NCBI GenBank assembly: GCA_035459965.1
Contig: DATHXC010000010.1
Coordinates: 1-64,000, forward strand
Reading direction: 5' to 3'
DNA length: 64,000 nucleotides
Source of the DNA: DATHXC01 sp035459965
GTDB lineage: Bacteria > Pseudomonadota > Gammaproteobacteria > Burkholderiales > Methylophilaceae
Under the pieces are notes generated by a model. That model was given only the letters and a program-made list of their open reading frames with translations. It ran no database searches and was not told where the DNA came from. The translations under genes and the position numbers were made by a program. This document shows positions 42,642-51,096 of this stretch, piece by piece. Every line of letters starts with the position of its first letter. Positions within the stretch are counted from its first letter, which is position 1.

Positions 42642-44942
42642 TTAATCGCTATTTGCGGGAGCCAGGACTTCGCGATTGCCATTACTCTGCATGGATGACA
42701 CTAGGCCAGCGCGCTCCATCTCCTCAATCAGGCGTGCCGCACGGTTATAACCTATACGCAAATGGCGCTGCACGGCAGAAATGGAAGCCCGGCGTGTTTT
42801 AAGCACAATGGCAACTGCATCATCGTAGAGCGGATCAGATTCACCGCCGCCACCTTCCGATGCTTCGCCAAGCTCCCCGCCTTCTTCTGCAGCATTATTG
42901 AGAATGCCTTCGATGTAATTTGGTTCACCCAGGCTTTTCAGGTTTTCCACTACACGATGTACTTCTGCATCGCTCACGAACGCACCATGTATACGTTGCG
43001 GGTAGCTAGTGCCGGGTGGCATATAGAGCATATCGCCCTGTCCAAGCAAAGCCTCGGCGCCCATCTGATCCAGAATAGTCCGAGAATCGATTTTGCTGGA
43101 AACCTGAAACGCCACACGGGTGGGAATATTCGCTTTAATCAGGCCAGTGATGACATCTACTGATGGACGTTGAGTTGCAACAACCAAGTGAATACCACAA
43201 GCACGGGCTTTTTGCGCCAAGCGCGCTATGGGCTCCTCTACCTTTTTACCAACGACCATCATCAGGTCAGCCAATTCATCGATAATGACCACGATCATCG
43301 GCAGCTCTTCCAGCGGCTCTGGGCTGTCTGGCGTGAGTGTAAAGGGATGCGTAATTGTTGTGCCCTCTTTAATCGCATCCCGTATTTTCTGGTTATAGCC
43401 AGCCAGATTACGTACCCCCAACACTGACATAAGCTTATAGCGGCGCTCCATTTCCGCCACACCCCAGTTAAGCGCATTTGCAGCCTGGCGCATATCGGTA
43501 ATCACAGGAGCCAATAGATGCGGGATACCCTCATAGACAGACAACTCCAGCATTTTTGGGTCTATCAGTATCATGCGTACTTTGCTGGCTTCAGCCTTAT
43601 ATACCAAGCTCAATATCATGGCATTGATGGCAACAGATTTACCGGAACCAGTCGTACCAGCAACCAGTACATGCGGCATCTTGGCCAGGTCAGCAACGAC
43701 CGGTTTGCCAGAAATATCCTTGCCCATGGCAATCGCCAGGGGTGAATGCACATCTGCATAAACCTGTGATCCCAGTATTTCGGAAAGGAATACGATTTGA
43801 CGCTTGGGATTGGGAATCTCCAAACCCATGCAGCTCTTGCCGGGAATCGTTTCAACCACGCGGATACTCACAACCGACAATGCGCGTGCCAGATCCTTGG
43901 AGAGGTTAGCCACCTGGCTACCTTTGACGCCAGCAGCAGGTTCCAGCTCATAACGGGTAATGACAGGCCCTGGCAAGGCAGTGAGCACCTTGACTTCAAT
44001 ACCAAAATCCATGAGCTTGCGCTCAATCAAACGCGAGGTGAAATCCAGGGTTTCGGCAGAAGGCAATTCGGTCACACTATTGGGCTCATCCAACAAGTGC
44101 AATGGTGGCAATGGTGAGTCAGGGTGCGCCTCGAATAATGGGGCTTGGCGCTCTTTTTCTACCCGCGCACTCTTGCGTATCTCCAGTTCAGGCGTTTCAA
44201 TGTGTACTGGTGGCCGGTCTTCGGTGCGTTTACGCTCGCTGTCGACAAACTCAGTGCGCAACTGCTCTGCGACCCGCCCCAGTTTTCTATCCTGCTTATC
44301 CTGCCATTTGTTGCGTGCAAACTGGTATGTCCACTCGATCGCAGCACCCAGTTTCTCCGTCATCATGATCCATGACCAGCCGGTAAACAGGCTGAAGCCC
44401 ACAGCTATACCAAGCAGCAAGGCCATGGTAGAACCGGTAAAGCCAAGCATGCCTTGCAGAACGCCGTCAGTGACGCTACCCAGCATGCCACCTGCACCCA
44501 AGGGCAACTCAGCCGGCAGCGCAAGAATGTGTCCGGCTTCCAGCGTCGATGACGCTAGCAATAGCAAACCAAACCCTACAAAATTGAATAGCAGCAATGG
44601 CCGCTTGCTAGTTGCAACCACTTCGAGCCGCAAATACACCAGCCAAATTGCATAAAACGCAAACACCACCCACCACCAAGCAGAAAAACCAAACAGGTAG
44701 AGCATCATGTCAGATACCCAGGCCCCGACTGCACCACCGGCATTATGGACAACTGCACTATCACTGGCGCTGTGTGACCACGAAGGATCGTCGCGGTGAT
44801 AACTAAAAAGGATGACTGTTAAATACAGGCCAATCACCACTAGTACCAGCCACCACGCCTCTTTAACGAGACCTGATGTTTCGGGTGCTGCAGTGGCTTC
44901 ACGGCGGCTATTGAGTGGTGTCGACTTTTTTTGAAAAAACAA
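42642..44942 (-). CDS. ftsK: DNA translocase FtsK
   Basis: A 766-residue protein. The N-terminal membrane domain (FtsK_4TM, about 28-205) has four to five hydrophobic helices. A short linker follows rather than the long Pro/Gln-rich one of E. coli, then the RecA-like motor with Walker A AGTTGSGKSVAIN (about 430), Walker B PMIVVIIDELADLMMV and the segment RLAQKARACGIHLVVATQRPSVDVITG. A C-terminal gamma winged-helix (AISAVQRHLRIGYNRAARLIEEME) reads KOPS. It coordinates chromosome dimer resolution with division. It is divergent from oxyR. Confidence 0.96.
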   Translation of the reverse strand: MFFQKKSTPLNSRREATAAPETSGLVKEAWWLVLVVIGLYLTVILFSYHRDDPSWSHSASDSAVVHNAGGAVGAWVSDMMLYLFGFSAWWWVVFAFYAIWLVYLRLEVVATSKRPLLLFNFVGFGLLLLASSTLEAGHILALPAELPLGAGGMLGSVTDGVLQGMLGFTGSTMALLLGIAVGFSLFTGWSWIMMTEKLGAAIEWTYQFARNKWQDKQDRKLGRVAEQLRTEFVDSERKRTEDRPPVHIETPELEIRKSARVEKERQAPLFEAHPDSPLPPLHLLDEPNSVTELPSAETLDFTSRLIERKLMDFGIEVKVLTALPGPVITRYELEPAAGVKGSQVANLSKDLARALSVVSIRVVETIPGKSCMGLEIPNPKRQIVFLSEILGSQVYADVHSPLAIAMGKDISGKPVVADLAKMPHVLVAGTTGSGKSVAINAMILSLVYKAEASKVRMILIDPKMLELSVYEGIPHLLAPVITDMRQAANALNWGVAEMERRYKLMSVLGVRNLAGYNQKIRDAIKEGTTITHPFTLTPDSPEPLEELPMIVVIIDELADLMMVVGKKVEEPIARLAQKARACGIHLVVATQRPSVDVITGLIKANIPTRVAFQVSSKIDSRTILDQMGAEALLGQGDMLYMPPGTSYPQRIHGAFVSDAEVHRVVENLKSLGEPNYIEGILNNAAEEGGELGEASEGGGGESDPLYDDAVAIVLKTRRASISAVQRHLRIGYNRAARLIEEMERAGLVSSMQSNGNREVLAPANSD

Positions 44943-45205
44943 GATAGTTAAAACCTTCAGATCCAGATTAATAAATGCAGATTAAACAGCACTTAATTAA
45001 ACAGCAAGATTAAATTCGTATTTTAGATTTCAGGGCTAAATTCAGCCCGACTTCCTGCTCAGATTATAGCAGTATCAACGCTATGGAGTATCAAGCCGCT
45101 GGCAATGACTGATAACCCTTGAGATGCCTGATAAATAATGAGGCTCCCTAAAATTCGCGTAAAATTAGCCTATCAAACAACTTAATTTAAGCATTATCTA
45201 TAGCC

Positions 45206-46141
45206 ATGACTCTGACTGAACTCCGTTATGTAGTTGCCGTATCACGCGAGCGCCATTTTGGACGCGCGGCCGACGCCTGCTTTGTGAGTCAGCCAACTTT
45301 GAGCGTGGGTATAAAAAAACTGGAAGAAGAACTTGGTGTTGCCATTTTTGAACGCGGCTCCAATGAGATCAGCATGACGCCAGTAGGCGAGCAGATTGTG
45401 GCGCAGGCCTCACGCATCCTTGAAGAAGCGGAAAGCCTGAAATTTATTGCCGAGCAAAGCGGCGACCCGCTTGCCCATCCGCTGCGCATAGGTGCCATTT
45501 ACACCATAGGCCCTTATCTGCTGCCGCAGATACTGCCCTTGATGCGTGAGCATGCCCCAGATATGCAGCTCATCATTCACGAAAACTACACCAGCCACCT
45601 GCGCGAGCAGCTCAAGCGCGGAAAGCTGGATGTGATTATCATCTCACTGCCCTTCTCAGAGCCGGGCATTACCACTGAAGCGCTATACGATGAGCCATTT
45701 CAGCTTGCCCTGCCCGCTGATCATGCCTGGGCTAAAAAAACCAGCATTTCACCTAAATCACTGGGCAATGAGACGGTACTGCTATTAGGCGCTGGGCATT
45801 GCTTTCGCGACCAAGTGTTAAAAATCTGTCCCCAACTCGGTACACATGAAACAGCTAGTGGCATCCAGCAAACCCTGGAAGGCAGCTCGCTGGAAACAAT
45901 ACGCTATATGGTCACCTCCGGCGTCGGCATGACAGTATTGCCTGCCACCGCCTGCATCCCTACGCGCGAAGAAAACCGCATGCTATGTTTCCGGCCTTTC
46001 ACCGAACCTGCTCCTACGCGCCGCGTTGCCTTGGCCTGGCGTAGCAGCTTCCCACGGCCAGAGGCTATACAGATTGTGAAAGCGGCCATATTGAATGCAA
46101 AATTGAGCGGTGTAATTCCAATAGAAAAATTGGAGCCCTGA
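45206..46141 (+). CDS. oxyR: LysR-family peroxide-sensing regulator
   Basis: A 311-residue LysR-type regulator. The N-terminal winged helix-turn-helix has MTLTELRYVVAVSRERHFGRAADACFVSQPTLS. The redox segment LGAGHCFRDQVLKICPQLG carries the two cysteines spaced as in E. coli OxyR (Cys199 and Cys208), identifying it as OxyR rather than another LysR protein. It is divergent from ftsK and followed by a Dps-like protein and thioredoxin reductase, both plausible OxyR targets. Confidence 0.93.
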   Translation: MTLTELRYVVAVSRERHFGRAADACFVSQPTLSVGIKKLEEELGVAIFERGSNEISMTPVGEQIVAQASRILEEAESLKFIAEQSGDPLAHPLRIGAIYTIGPYLLPQILPLMREHAPDMQLIIHENYTSHLREQLKRGKLDVIIISLPFSEPGITTEALYDEPFQLALPADHAWAKKTSISPKSLGNETVLLLGAGHCFRDQVLKICPQLGTHETASGIQQTLEGSSLETIRYMVTSGVGMTVLPATACIPTREENRMLCFRPFTEPAPTRRVALAWRSSFPRPEAIQIVKAAILNAKLSGVIPIEKLEP

Positions 46142-46301
46142 AAATACATCCCAAAAATTAAATCCGACACAATATAGATAATACTTATCAGCCATATTTA
46201 CACAATCAATTTGCACTATGAAGTACTTGAACCTAACATAGGGCCCATTGTCTGTTTGAACTCATCATTTGATTTTTTAAGTAACTTTTAAGGAGCACGA
46301 T

Positions 46302-46847
46302 ATGGATATTGGAATTACAGAAAAAGATCGTAAAAAAGTAGCTGAAGGCTTATCCAAGTTTCAGGCTGACACTTATACGCTTTACCTGAAAACCCATTAC
46401 TTTCACTGGAACGTAACCGGCCCCCAATTCCGTACCCTGCACCTGATGTTTGAAGAACAATACAATGAATTGTGGGTAGCAACCGATGCCATCGCTGAGC
46501 GTATCCGTTCGCTGGACTTTTTTGCACCAGGCACTTACAGCGAATTTTCACGCCTGACCAGCATCAAGGAAAGTACAACTGTGCCTTCAGCTGAACAAAT
46601 GATTGCACAACTGGTAGAAGGCCATGAAACCGTGGCACGTGTAGCACGCAACCTGGTGGCGATTGCTGATGAAGGCTCTGATGAAGCCACTGCGGATCTT
46701 GCCACTCAACGCCTGCAGATCCATGAAAAAACAGCGTGGATGTTGCGCAGCTTGCTGGGTGACCGTTCTGCGACCAAATTAAGCACTCCCAAGCCAAGTA
46801 GCGCCAAGCCAGCAGCGACTAAGGCTCGCAAACCTAGCAAGAAGTAA
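46302..46847 (+). CDS. dps: Dps-family DNA-binding ferritin-like protein
   Basis: A 181-residue protein. The Dps four-helix bundle (about 10-155) carries the ferroxidase-site signature in HYFHWNVTGPQFRTLHLMFEEQYNELW and DAIAERIRSLDF. A Lys/Ala/Pro/Ser-rich C-terminal tail of about 30 residues (KPSSAKPAATKARKPSKK) could bind DNA electrostatically. It stores iron, consumes peroxide and protects DNA. AAGGAG precedes the ATG. It lies between oxyR and trxB. A fair but incomplete OxyR-like dyad (ATAG...TTAT) lies upstream near 46175. Confidence 0.92.
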   Translation: MDIGITEKDRKKVAEGLSKFQADTYTLYLKTHYFHWNVTGPQFRTLHLMFEEQYNELWVATDAIAERIRSLDFFAPGTYSEFSRLTSIKESTTVPSAEQMIAQLVEGHETVARVARNLVAIADEGSDEATADLATQRLQIHEKTAWMLRSLLGDRSATKLSTPKPSSAKPAATKARKPSKK

Positions 46848-46936
46848 TTAATACAGTTAAACATAGTTAACTTTTAAACCCAGGCCAAATGTACAAACAT
46901 TTGCCTGACAATTAATACAGTTTCAGGAGTTTCAAG

Positions 46937-47899
46937 ATGTCGACCAAACATGCTCACCTGCTTATTCTGGGCTCTGGCCCAGCAGGTTATTCTGCCGCGG
47001 TGTATGCCGCGCGTGCCAATCTCAAGCCCGTGCTGATTACAGGTATCGCCCAGGGTGGTCAATTGATGACCACTACCGAGGTAGATAACTGGCCAGCAGA
47101 CGTGGATGGCGTGCAGGGCCCTGAGCTGATGGATCGCTTCCAGAAGCATGCTGAACGCTTTAACACCGAGATGATTTTTGACCACATCCATACCACCAAG
47201 CTGAACGAAAAGCCTATCCGCCTGATTGGGGATGCCGGCGAATATACCTGCGATGCGCTGATTATTGCTACTGGTGCTTCAGCCCAATATCTGGGGCTGC
47301 CTTCAGAAGAAGCATTTGCCGGCAAAGGTGTTTCTGCATGTGCGACCTGCGATGGATTTTTCTACCGCAACCAGGAAGTTGCTGTAGTAGGTGGCGGCAA
47401 TACCGCTGTTGAAGAAGCGCTTTACCTGTCCAATATCGCCAGCAAGGTGACATTGGTGCACAGGCGCGATAAGTTCAAGGCAGAAGCTATCCTGGTGGAC
47501 AAATTGATGGAGCGCGTCAAGGAAGGCAAGATCGTCCTGGAAACATTCAGAACCCTGGATGAAGTGCTGGGTGACAACTCCGGCGTTACGGGCATACGCC
47601 TCAAGAGCGTGAATGACGGTAGCACCAAGGATATTACACTTAAGGGCGTGTTTATTGCGATCGGCCATAAGCCCAATACTGATATCTTCGAAGGCCAGTT
47701 GGAGATGGAAGGTGGTTATATCGTGACCGAAGCAGGCCGTAAGGGTAACTTTACCGCCACCAGCGTACCTGGTGTTTTCGCTGCAGGCGATGTACAAGAC
47801 CATATCTACCGCCAGGCGGTGACTAGCGCCGGGACTGGTTGTATGGCCGCGCTGGATGCAGAGCGTTACCTGGATGGTATTGGTGATGCCGAGCTGTAA
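46937..47899 (+). CDS. trxB: Thioredoxin reductase
   Basis: A 320-residue FAD/NADPH enzyme. The FAD-binding LILGSGPAGYSAAVYAARANL is at the N-terminus. The redox-active CATC sits in GVSACATCDGFFY (about residues 138-141), the NADPH motif is VVGGGNTAVEEALYLS, and GVFAAGDVQDHIYRQAVTSAGTGCMAA closes the FAD site. It reduces thioredoxin. AGGAG is positioned 9 bases upstream. It ends at a terminator at 47939. Confidence 0.96.
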   Translation: MSTKHAHLLILGSGPAGYSAAVYAARANLKPVLITGIAQGGQLMTTTEVDNWPADVDGVQGPELMDRFQKHAERFNTEMIFDHIHTTKLNEKPIRLIGDAGEYTCDALIIATGASAQYLGLPSEEAFAGKGVSACATCDGFFYRNQEVAVVGGGNTAVEEALYLSNIASKVTLVHRRDKFKAEAILVDKLMERVKEGKIVLETFRTLDEVLGDNSGVTGIRLKSVNDGSTKDITLKGVFIAIGHKPNTDIFEGQLEMEGGYIVTEAGRKGNFTATSVPGVFAAGDVQDHIYRQAVTSAGTGCMAALDAERYLDGIGDAEL

Positions 47900-47938
47900 A
47901 GCAAAGCAATAAAATAGCACGGTAAAGTATGAGAAAAT

Positions 47939-47976
47939 AACGCACGGCTTGGCTTACACCATCCCGTGCGTTTTTT
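47939..47976 (+). terminator. Rho-independent terminator after trxB
   Basis: A 9-bp perfect stem AACGCACGG / CCGTGCGTT with a 16-base loop and a run of T following. It rules out the GTG at 47966 as the start of the next gene. Confidence 0.85.
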
Positions 47977-48001
47977 ATGCCCACAACCATGGCAGGCCAG
48001 C

Positions 48002-48541
48002 GTGAACGATAGCGACCAGGATAAGGATGGCAAGACACTGTTTCTAGAAGCAGTCAAAGACGCTCGTCCAATCAAGGCGCCTCGCATCCACCATGCTGTC
48101 CCTCGCCCCAAGCCCATTCCACAGCAGTTTCTGCGTGACGAGCGCCAGGCGCTGGTTGACTCGCTCAGTGACAACTACATCCCCGCCCATGAATTGGAAA
48201 GTGGCGAAGAGCTACTCTACCTGCGCGAAGGCCATTCACCAGATATCCTCAGCAAACTAAGGCGTGGCAATTGGGTAGTGCAAGCGGCGATAGACCTGCA
48301 TGGCCTAGTCGCTGATGAAGCACGGCTTTATGTGGCGGAATTCCTGGCAGATTGCAAAAAGCGTGGCATACGCTGCGTACGCATTATTCACGGCAAAGGC
48401 CTGGGTTCACGCAATCGTGAGCCGGTGCTTAAACACAAGCTACGCAACTGGCTGATGCAAAAAGATGAAGTGATCGCCTATGCCCAAGCCCGGCAGACAG
48501 ATGGCGGCAGTGGCGCAGTGATTGTGTTATTGAAAGCATAA
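48002..48541 (+). CDS. Smr (MutS2 C-terminal-like) domain protein
   Basis: Taking GTG 48002 gives about 179 residues. The Smr domain (about 95-178) has the conserved IDLHGLVADEARLYVAEFLADC and the loop RIIHGKGLGSRN, followed by KHKLRNWLMQ and GGSGAVIVLLKA. Proteins of this stand-alone type (YdaL/SmrA-like) are thought to be nucleases or RNA-associated factors. The role of this one is unknown. The upstream GTG at 47966 falls inside the trxB terminator, so the later start is preferred, though its ribosome site is weak. Confidence 0.85.
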   Translation: MNDSDQDKDGKTLFLEAVKDARPIKAPRIHHAVPRPKPIPQQFLRDERQALVDSLSDNYIPAHELESGEELLYLREGHSPDILSKLRRGNWVVQAAIDLHGLVADEARLYVAEFLADCKKRGIRCVRIIHGKGLGSRNREPVLKHKLRNWLMQKDEVIAYAQARQTDGGSGAVIVLLKA

Positions 48542-48664
48542 GTTCGTTATGTAAGGCTGCTGTAAGCATATGCATTTAGATTGAGTGTGTGTTTAACTCA
48601 AATCAGTGTGGTTCAGTTGTTTAAGTCAGACCCTAATATCAAAAATGCATCCTGCAATCGCAGC

Positions 48665-49972
48665 ATGTTCAGCCTGTATGTTTTATCCTGCCTTACCCTG
48701 ACAGTATTAAGCTGCAACCTTGCATCAGCGGCCGAGGTTAACTCAGGTTTGCCGAACGTAGCCCAATTGAGCCTGCACGACACCGAACTACTATTTCGTG
48801 AAAACAGCCGTGAGCTACTGTTTGCAAAGCGCATGGTAGAAGGCTCGCAGGCCGATACCATTAGCGCTGGCCAGCGCCCTAACCCGACTCTGTCCATGAA
48901 CTCGACCAACTTCAAGCTCAACCAGAGCAATGGCAGCGGCGGCTTGAATGATAAGACCATAGACAACATCATCCGTGTAGACCAGTTGATAGAGCGTGGC
49001 AATAAGCGCGAACTGCGTTTAGCCGCAGCGCAGGATATTTTGCAGGCCAGCCAGTTCGATTTAAAAGACACATTACGCCAGCAAAAGCTCACATTAAGAA
49101 TTAGCTATTACGACCTGCTACTAGCGCAGGAAAAAGAACGGGTGCAGGAAAATAATCAGTCGCTGTACCAGAAGACACTCGAAGCAGCCGAACTGCGTTT
49201 TAATGCCGGTGATATTGCGGCTACCGATGTATCCCGCATCCGGGTGGATGCTTTGCGCGCAAAAAACGATTTACGCCAGGCCAAAGCTGACCTGGAGAAA
49301 GCACAGGCCAACCTGGGCTATCTTATAGGCAGGGAAAATGACGCGCGCAGCATTATTGCCAACGATACCTGGCCTAGCCCTGACACCAGCAGTTCAGAAT
49401 ATGCGACTGCCGATACCAGCTCAGCACAGCCTGCCTCGGTATTAGATCAACGTCCTGATGTACTGGCTGCAGAGGCCCGTAAACGCTCTGCGGAAGAAAC
49501 CCGAAAACTGGCCGAATCACTCAAAACGCGCGACATTGTTGTCGGTGTGCAATATGAGCATTACCCCACTGATAGCCGGAATACCATTGGTGCCGGCGTG
49601 AGCATCCCCCTATTTACCAATTACCAGTACCAGGGTGAAATTGCGCGTGCTGAGGTGAACTACACCGCAGCCATGGAGGCGCAGGAACAGACGCGTGCCG
49701 TGGCAGTAGGTGAAATTGCGCGTGCCAAGGCAGACCTTGAATCTGCTACAGACAAACTACAACGCTTTGACCAGGAAATGCTCGCAGAAGCACAGAAAGC
49801 GGCAAATGCCGCCGAATTCGCCTATCAGCATGGTGCCATGGGGGTGACCGACCTGCTGGATTCGCGCCGCGTCCTGCGTAGCCTGCAACTAGAAGCGGCA
49901 ACCGTACGCGCCGACTATGCAAAGTCGCTTGCCGCCTGGCAAGCCGCTATTAATCCCGAGGAAGCTGAATGA
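48665..49972 (+). CDS. TolC/CzcC-family outer-membrane efflux protein
   Basis: About 435 residues from ATG 48665, which starts a clear signal peptide (MFSLYVLSCLTLTVLSC, cleavage SAAE). It has two OEP-type repeats with long helical hairpins: ELLFAKRMVEGSQADTISAGQ, LRISYYDLLLAQEKERVQENNQ, AADVSRIRVDALRAKN-type segments and GEIARAEVNYTAAMEAQEQTR. It forms the outer-membrane channel of the tripartite pump encoded by the next two genes, whose first start overlaps its stop by 4 bp. An upstream TTG at 48581 would put 28 extra residues before the signal and is not preferred. Confidence 0.9.
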   Translation: MFSLYVLSCLTLTVLSCNLASAAEVNSGLPNVAQLSLHDTELLFRENSRELLFAKRMVEGSQADTISAGQRPNPTLSMNSTNFKLNQSNGSGGLNDKTIDNIIRVDQLIERGNKRELRLAAAQDILQASQFDLKDTLRQQKLTLRISYYDLLLAQEKERVQENNQSLYQKTLEAAELRFNAGDIAATDVSRIRVDALRAKNDLRQAKADLEKAQANLGYLIGRENDARSIIANDTWPSPDTSSSEYATADTSSAQPASVLDQRPDVLAAEARKRSAEETRKLAESLKTRDIVVGVQYEHYPTDSRNTIGAGVSIPLFTNYQYQGEIARAEVNYTAAMEAQEQTRAVAVGEIARAKADLESATDKLQRFDQEMLAEAQKAANAAEFAYQHGAMGVTDLLDSRRVLRSLQLEAATVRADYAKSLAAWQAAINPEEAE

Positions 49973-51087
49973 ACCGCCCTACCATTTTGATGCTAATGCT
50001 GTTGAGCATGACTGCTTATAGCCCTGCATATGCTGCTGATAAAGCTCTACCTAAAAAACCTGTTGCCAGCACTGATGAAATAGTCCTTCCAGCGAACTCA
50101 CCCCAACTGGATAGCCTGAAAATCGAGCCTGTGACAGAAGTGACAGCCCCAGCCAGCGAACCACTCAATGGCAAAATTACCTTTGATGATAACTACACTG
50201 CACGCATCAGTTCGCCGGTAATCGGCCGTGCGGTCAGTATCAAGGCGCAGATTGGCGACCAGGTAAAAGCAGGCCAGGTGTTGATGGTGATGGATTCGCC
50301 AGACTTGGGCAGTGCCGTGGCTGATACACGCAAGGCAGAAGCTGACCTGCAACTAAAGCGCCAGGCTTATGACCGTAGCAAGATGCTGCTCAATGGGGGT
50401 GTGATTGCACGCAAGGAAGTTGAAGGTAGCCAGGCCGACCTTGCGGAAGCTGAAGCCGAAGCAGAACGGACGCGTGCACGACTCAAAAACCTGGGCGCCA
50501 GCCGCAACAGCAATGAGAGCTATACCGTGCGGGCGCCTCTGGCCGGAGTCGTGGTCGACAGGCAAATCAATCCCGGCAGCGAAGTACGTCCCGATGCGGC
50601 AGCCCCGCTATTCATCATCACTAATCCCGATCATCTATGGGCCACCATCGATCTGCCGGAACGTGACCTGAGTAAGGTGACTCAAGGGCAATCATTGTCT
50701 ATCGAAGTGGCGGCATATCCCAACGAAGTATTTAATGGCAGCGTGCTATCGATAGGCGTAATGGTGGATCCAACTACCAGGCGCATCCCGGTGCGTTGCT
50801 CGGTCGAGAGCAAAGGCAAACTCAAGCCAGAGATGTACGCCCGTATCACACCATTGAGTAAGCTGAATAACAAAGTAATCAGGGTCCCCAACACCGCCCT
50901 GATCACCGAAGGTCTTTATAGCTATGTGTTCGTTGAGACCAGCCCAGGCCATATCAAGAAACGCCGCGTCACACTCAACATACAGGAGCGCGACTTTGCG
51001 ACCATCAAGGAAGGCCTGCAGGTAGGCGACCGTATCGTCAGTTCAGGTGCAATCCTGCTCAACTCTGAATTGGCTGCAGGAAAATAG
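49969..51087 (+). CDS. RND efflux periplasmic adaptor protein (CzcB-like)
   Basis: A 372-residue membrane-fusion protein. The signal peptide ends near YAADK. The lipoyl-type halves are RISSPVIGRAVSIKAQIGDQVKAGQVL and SYTVRAPLAGVVVDRQINPGSE, separated by a coiled-coil hairpin (DTRKAEADLQLKRQAYDRSKMLL through AEAEAERTRARLKNLG). Beta-barrel and membrane-proximal parts follow. It links the inner-membrane RND pump to the TolC-like channel. There is no His-rich metal-binding region, so the metal served cannot be read off here. Confidence 0.92.
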   Translation: MNRPTILMLMLLSMTAYSPAYAADKALPKKPVASTDEIVLPANSPQLDSLKIEPVTEVTAPASEPLNGKITFDDNYTARISSPVIGRAVSIKAQIGDQVKAGQVLMVMDSPDLGSAVADTRKAEADLQLKRQAYDRSKMLLNGGVIARKEVEGSQADLAEAEAEAERTRARLKNLGASRNSNESYTVRAPLAGVVVDRQINPGSEVRPDAAAPLFIITNPDHLWATIDLPERDLSKVTQGQSLSIEVAAYPNEVFNGSVLSIGVMVDPTTRRIPVRCSVESKGKLKPEMYARITPLSKLNNKVIRVPNTALITEGLYSYVFVETSPGHIKKRRVTLNIQERDFATIKEGLQVGDRIVSSGAILLNSELAAGK

Positions 51088-51096
51088 ACGCCCATC

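Noticed and set aside
44970..45010. Short direct repeat ATTAAACAGCA between ftsK and oxyR
   Set aside because: Only two 11-bp copies in AT-rich DNA. This is not enough to call a regulatory or mobile feature.
46860..46915. Hairpin AGGCCAAATGT/ACATTTGCCT between dps and trxB as a terminator
   Set aside because: The stem has a bulge and there is no T-run. Co-transcription or a trxB promoter here is equally possible.
47966..48001. GTG 47966 as the smr start
   Set aside because: It lies inside the stem and T-run of the trxB terminator.
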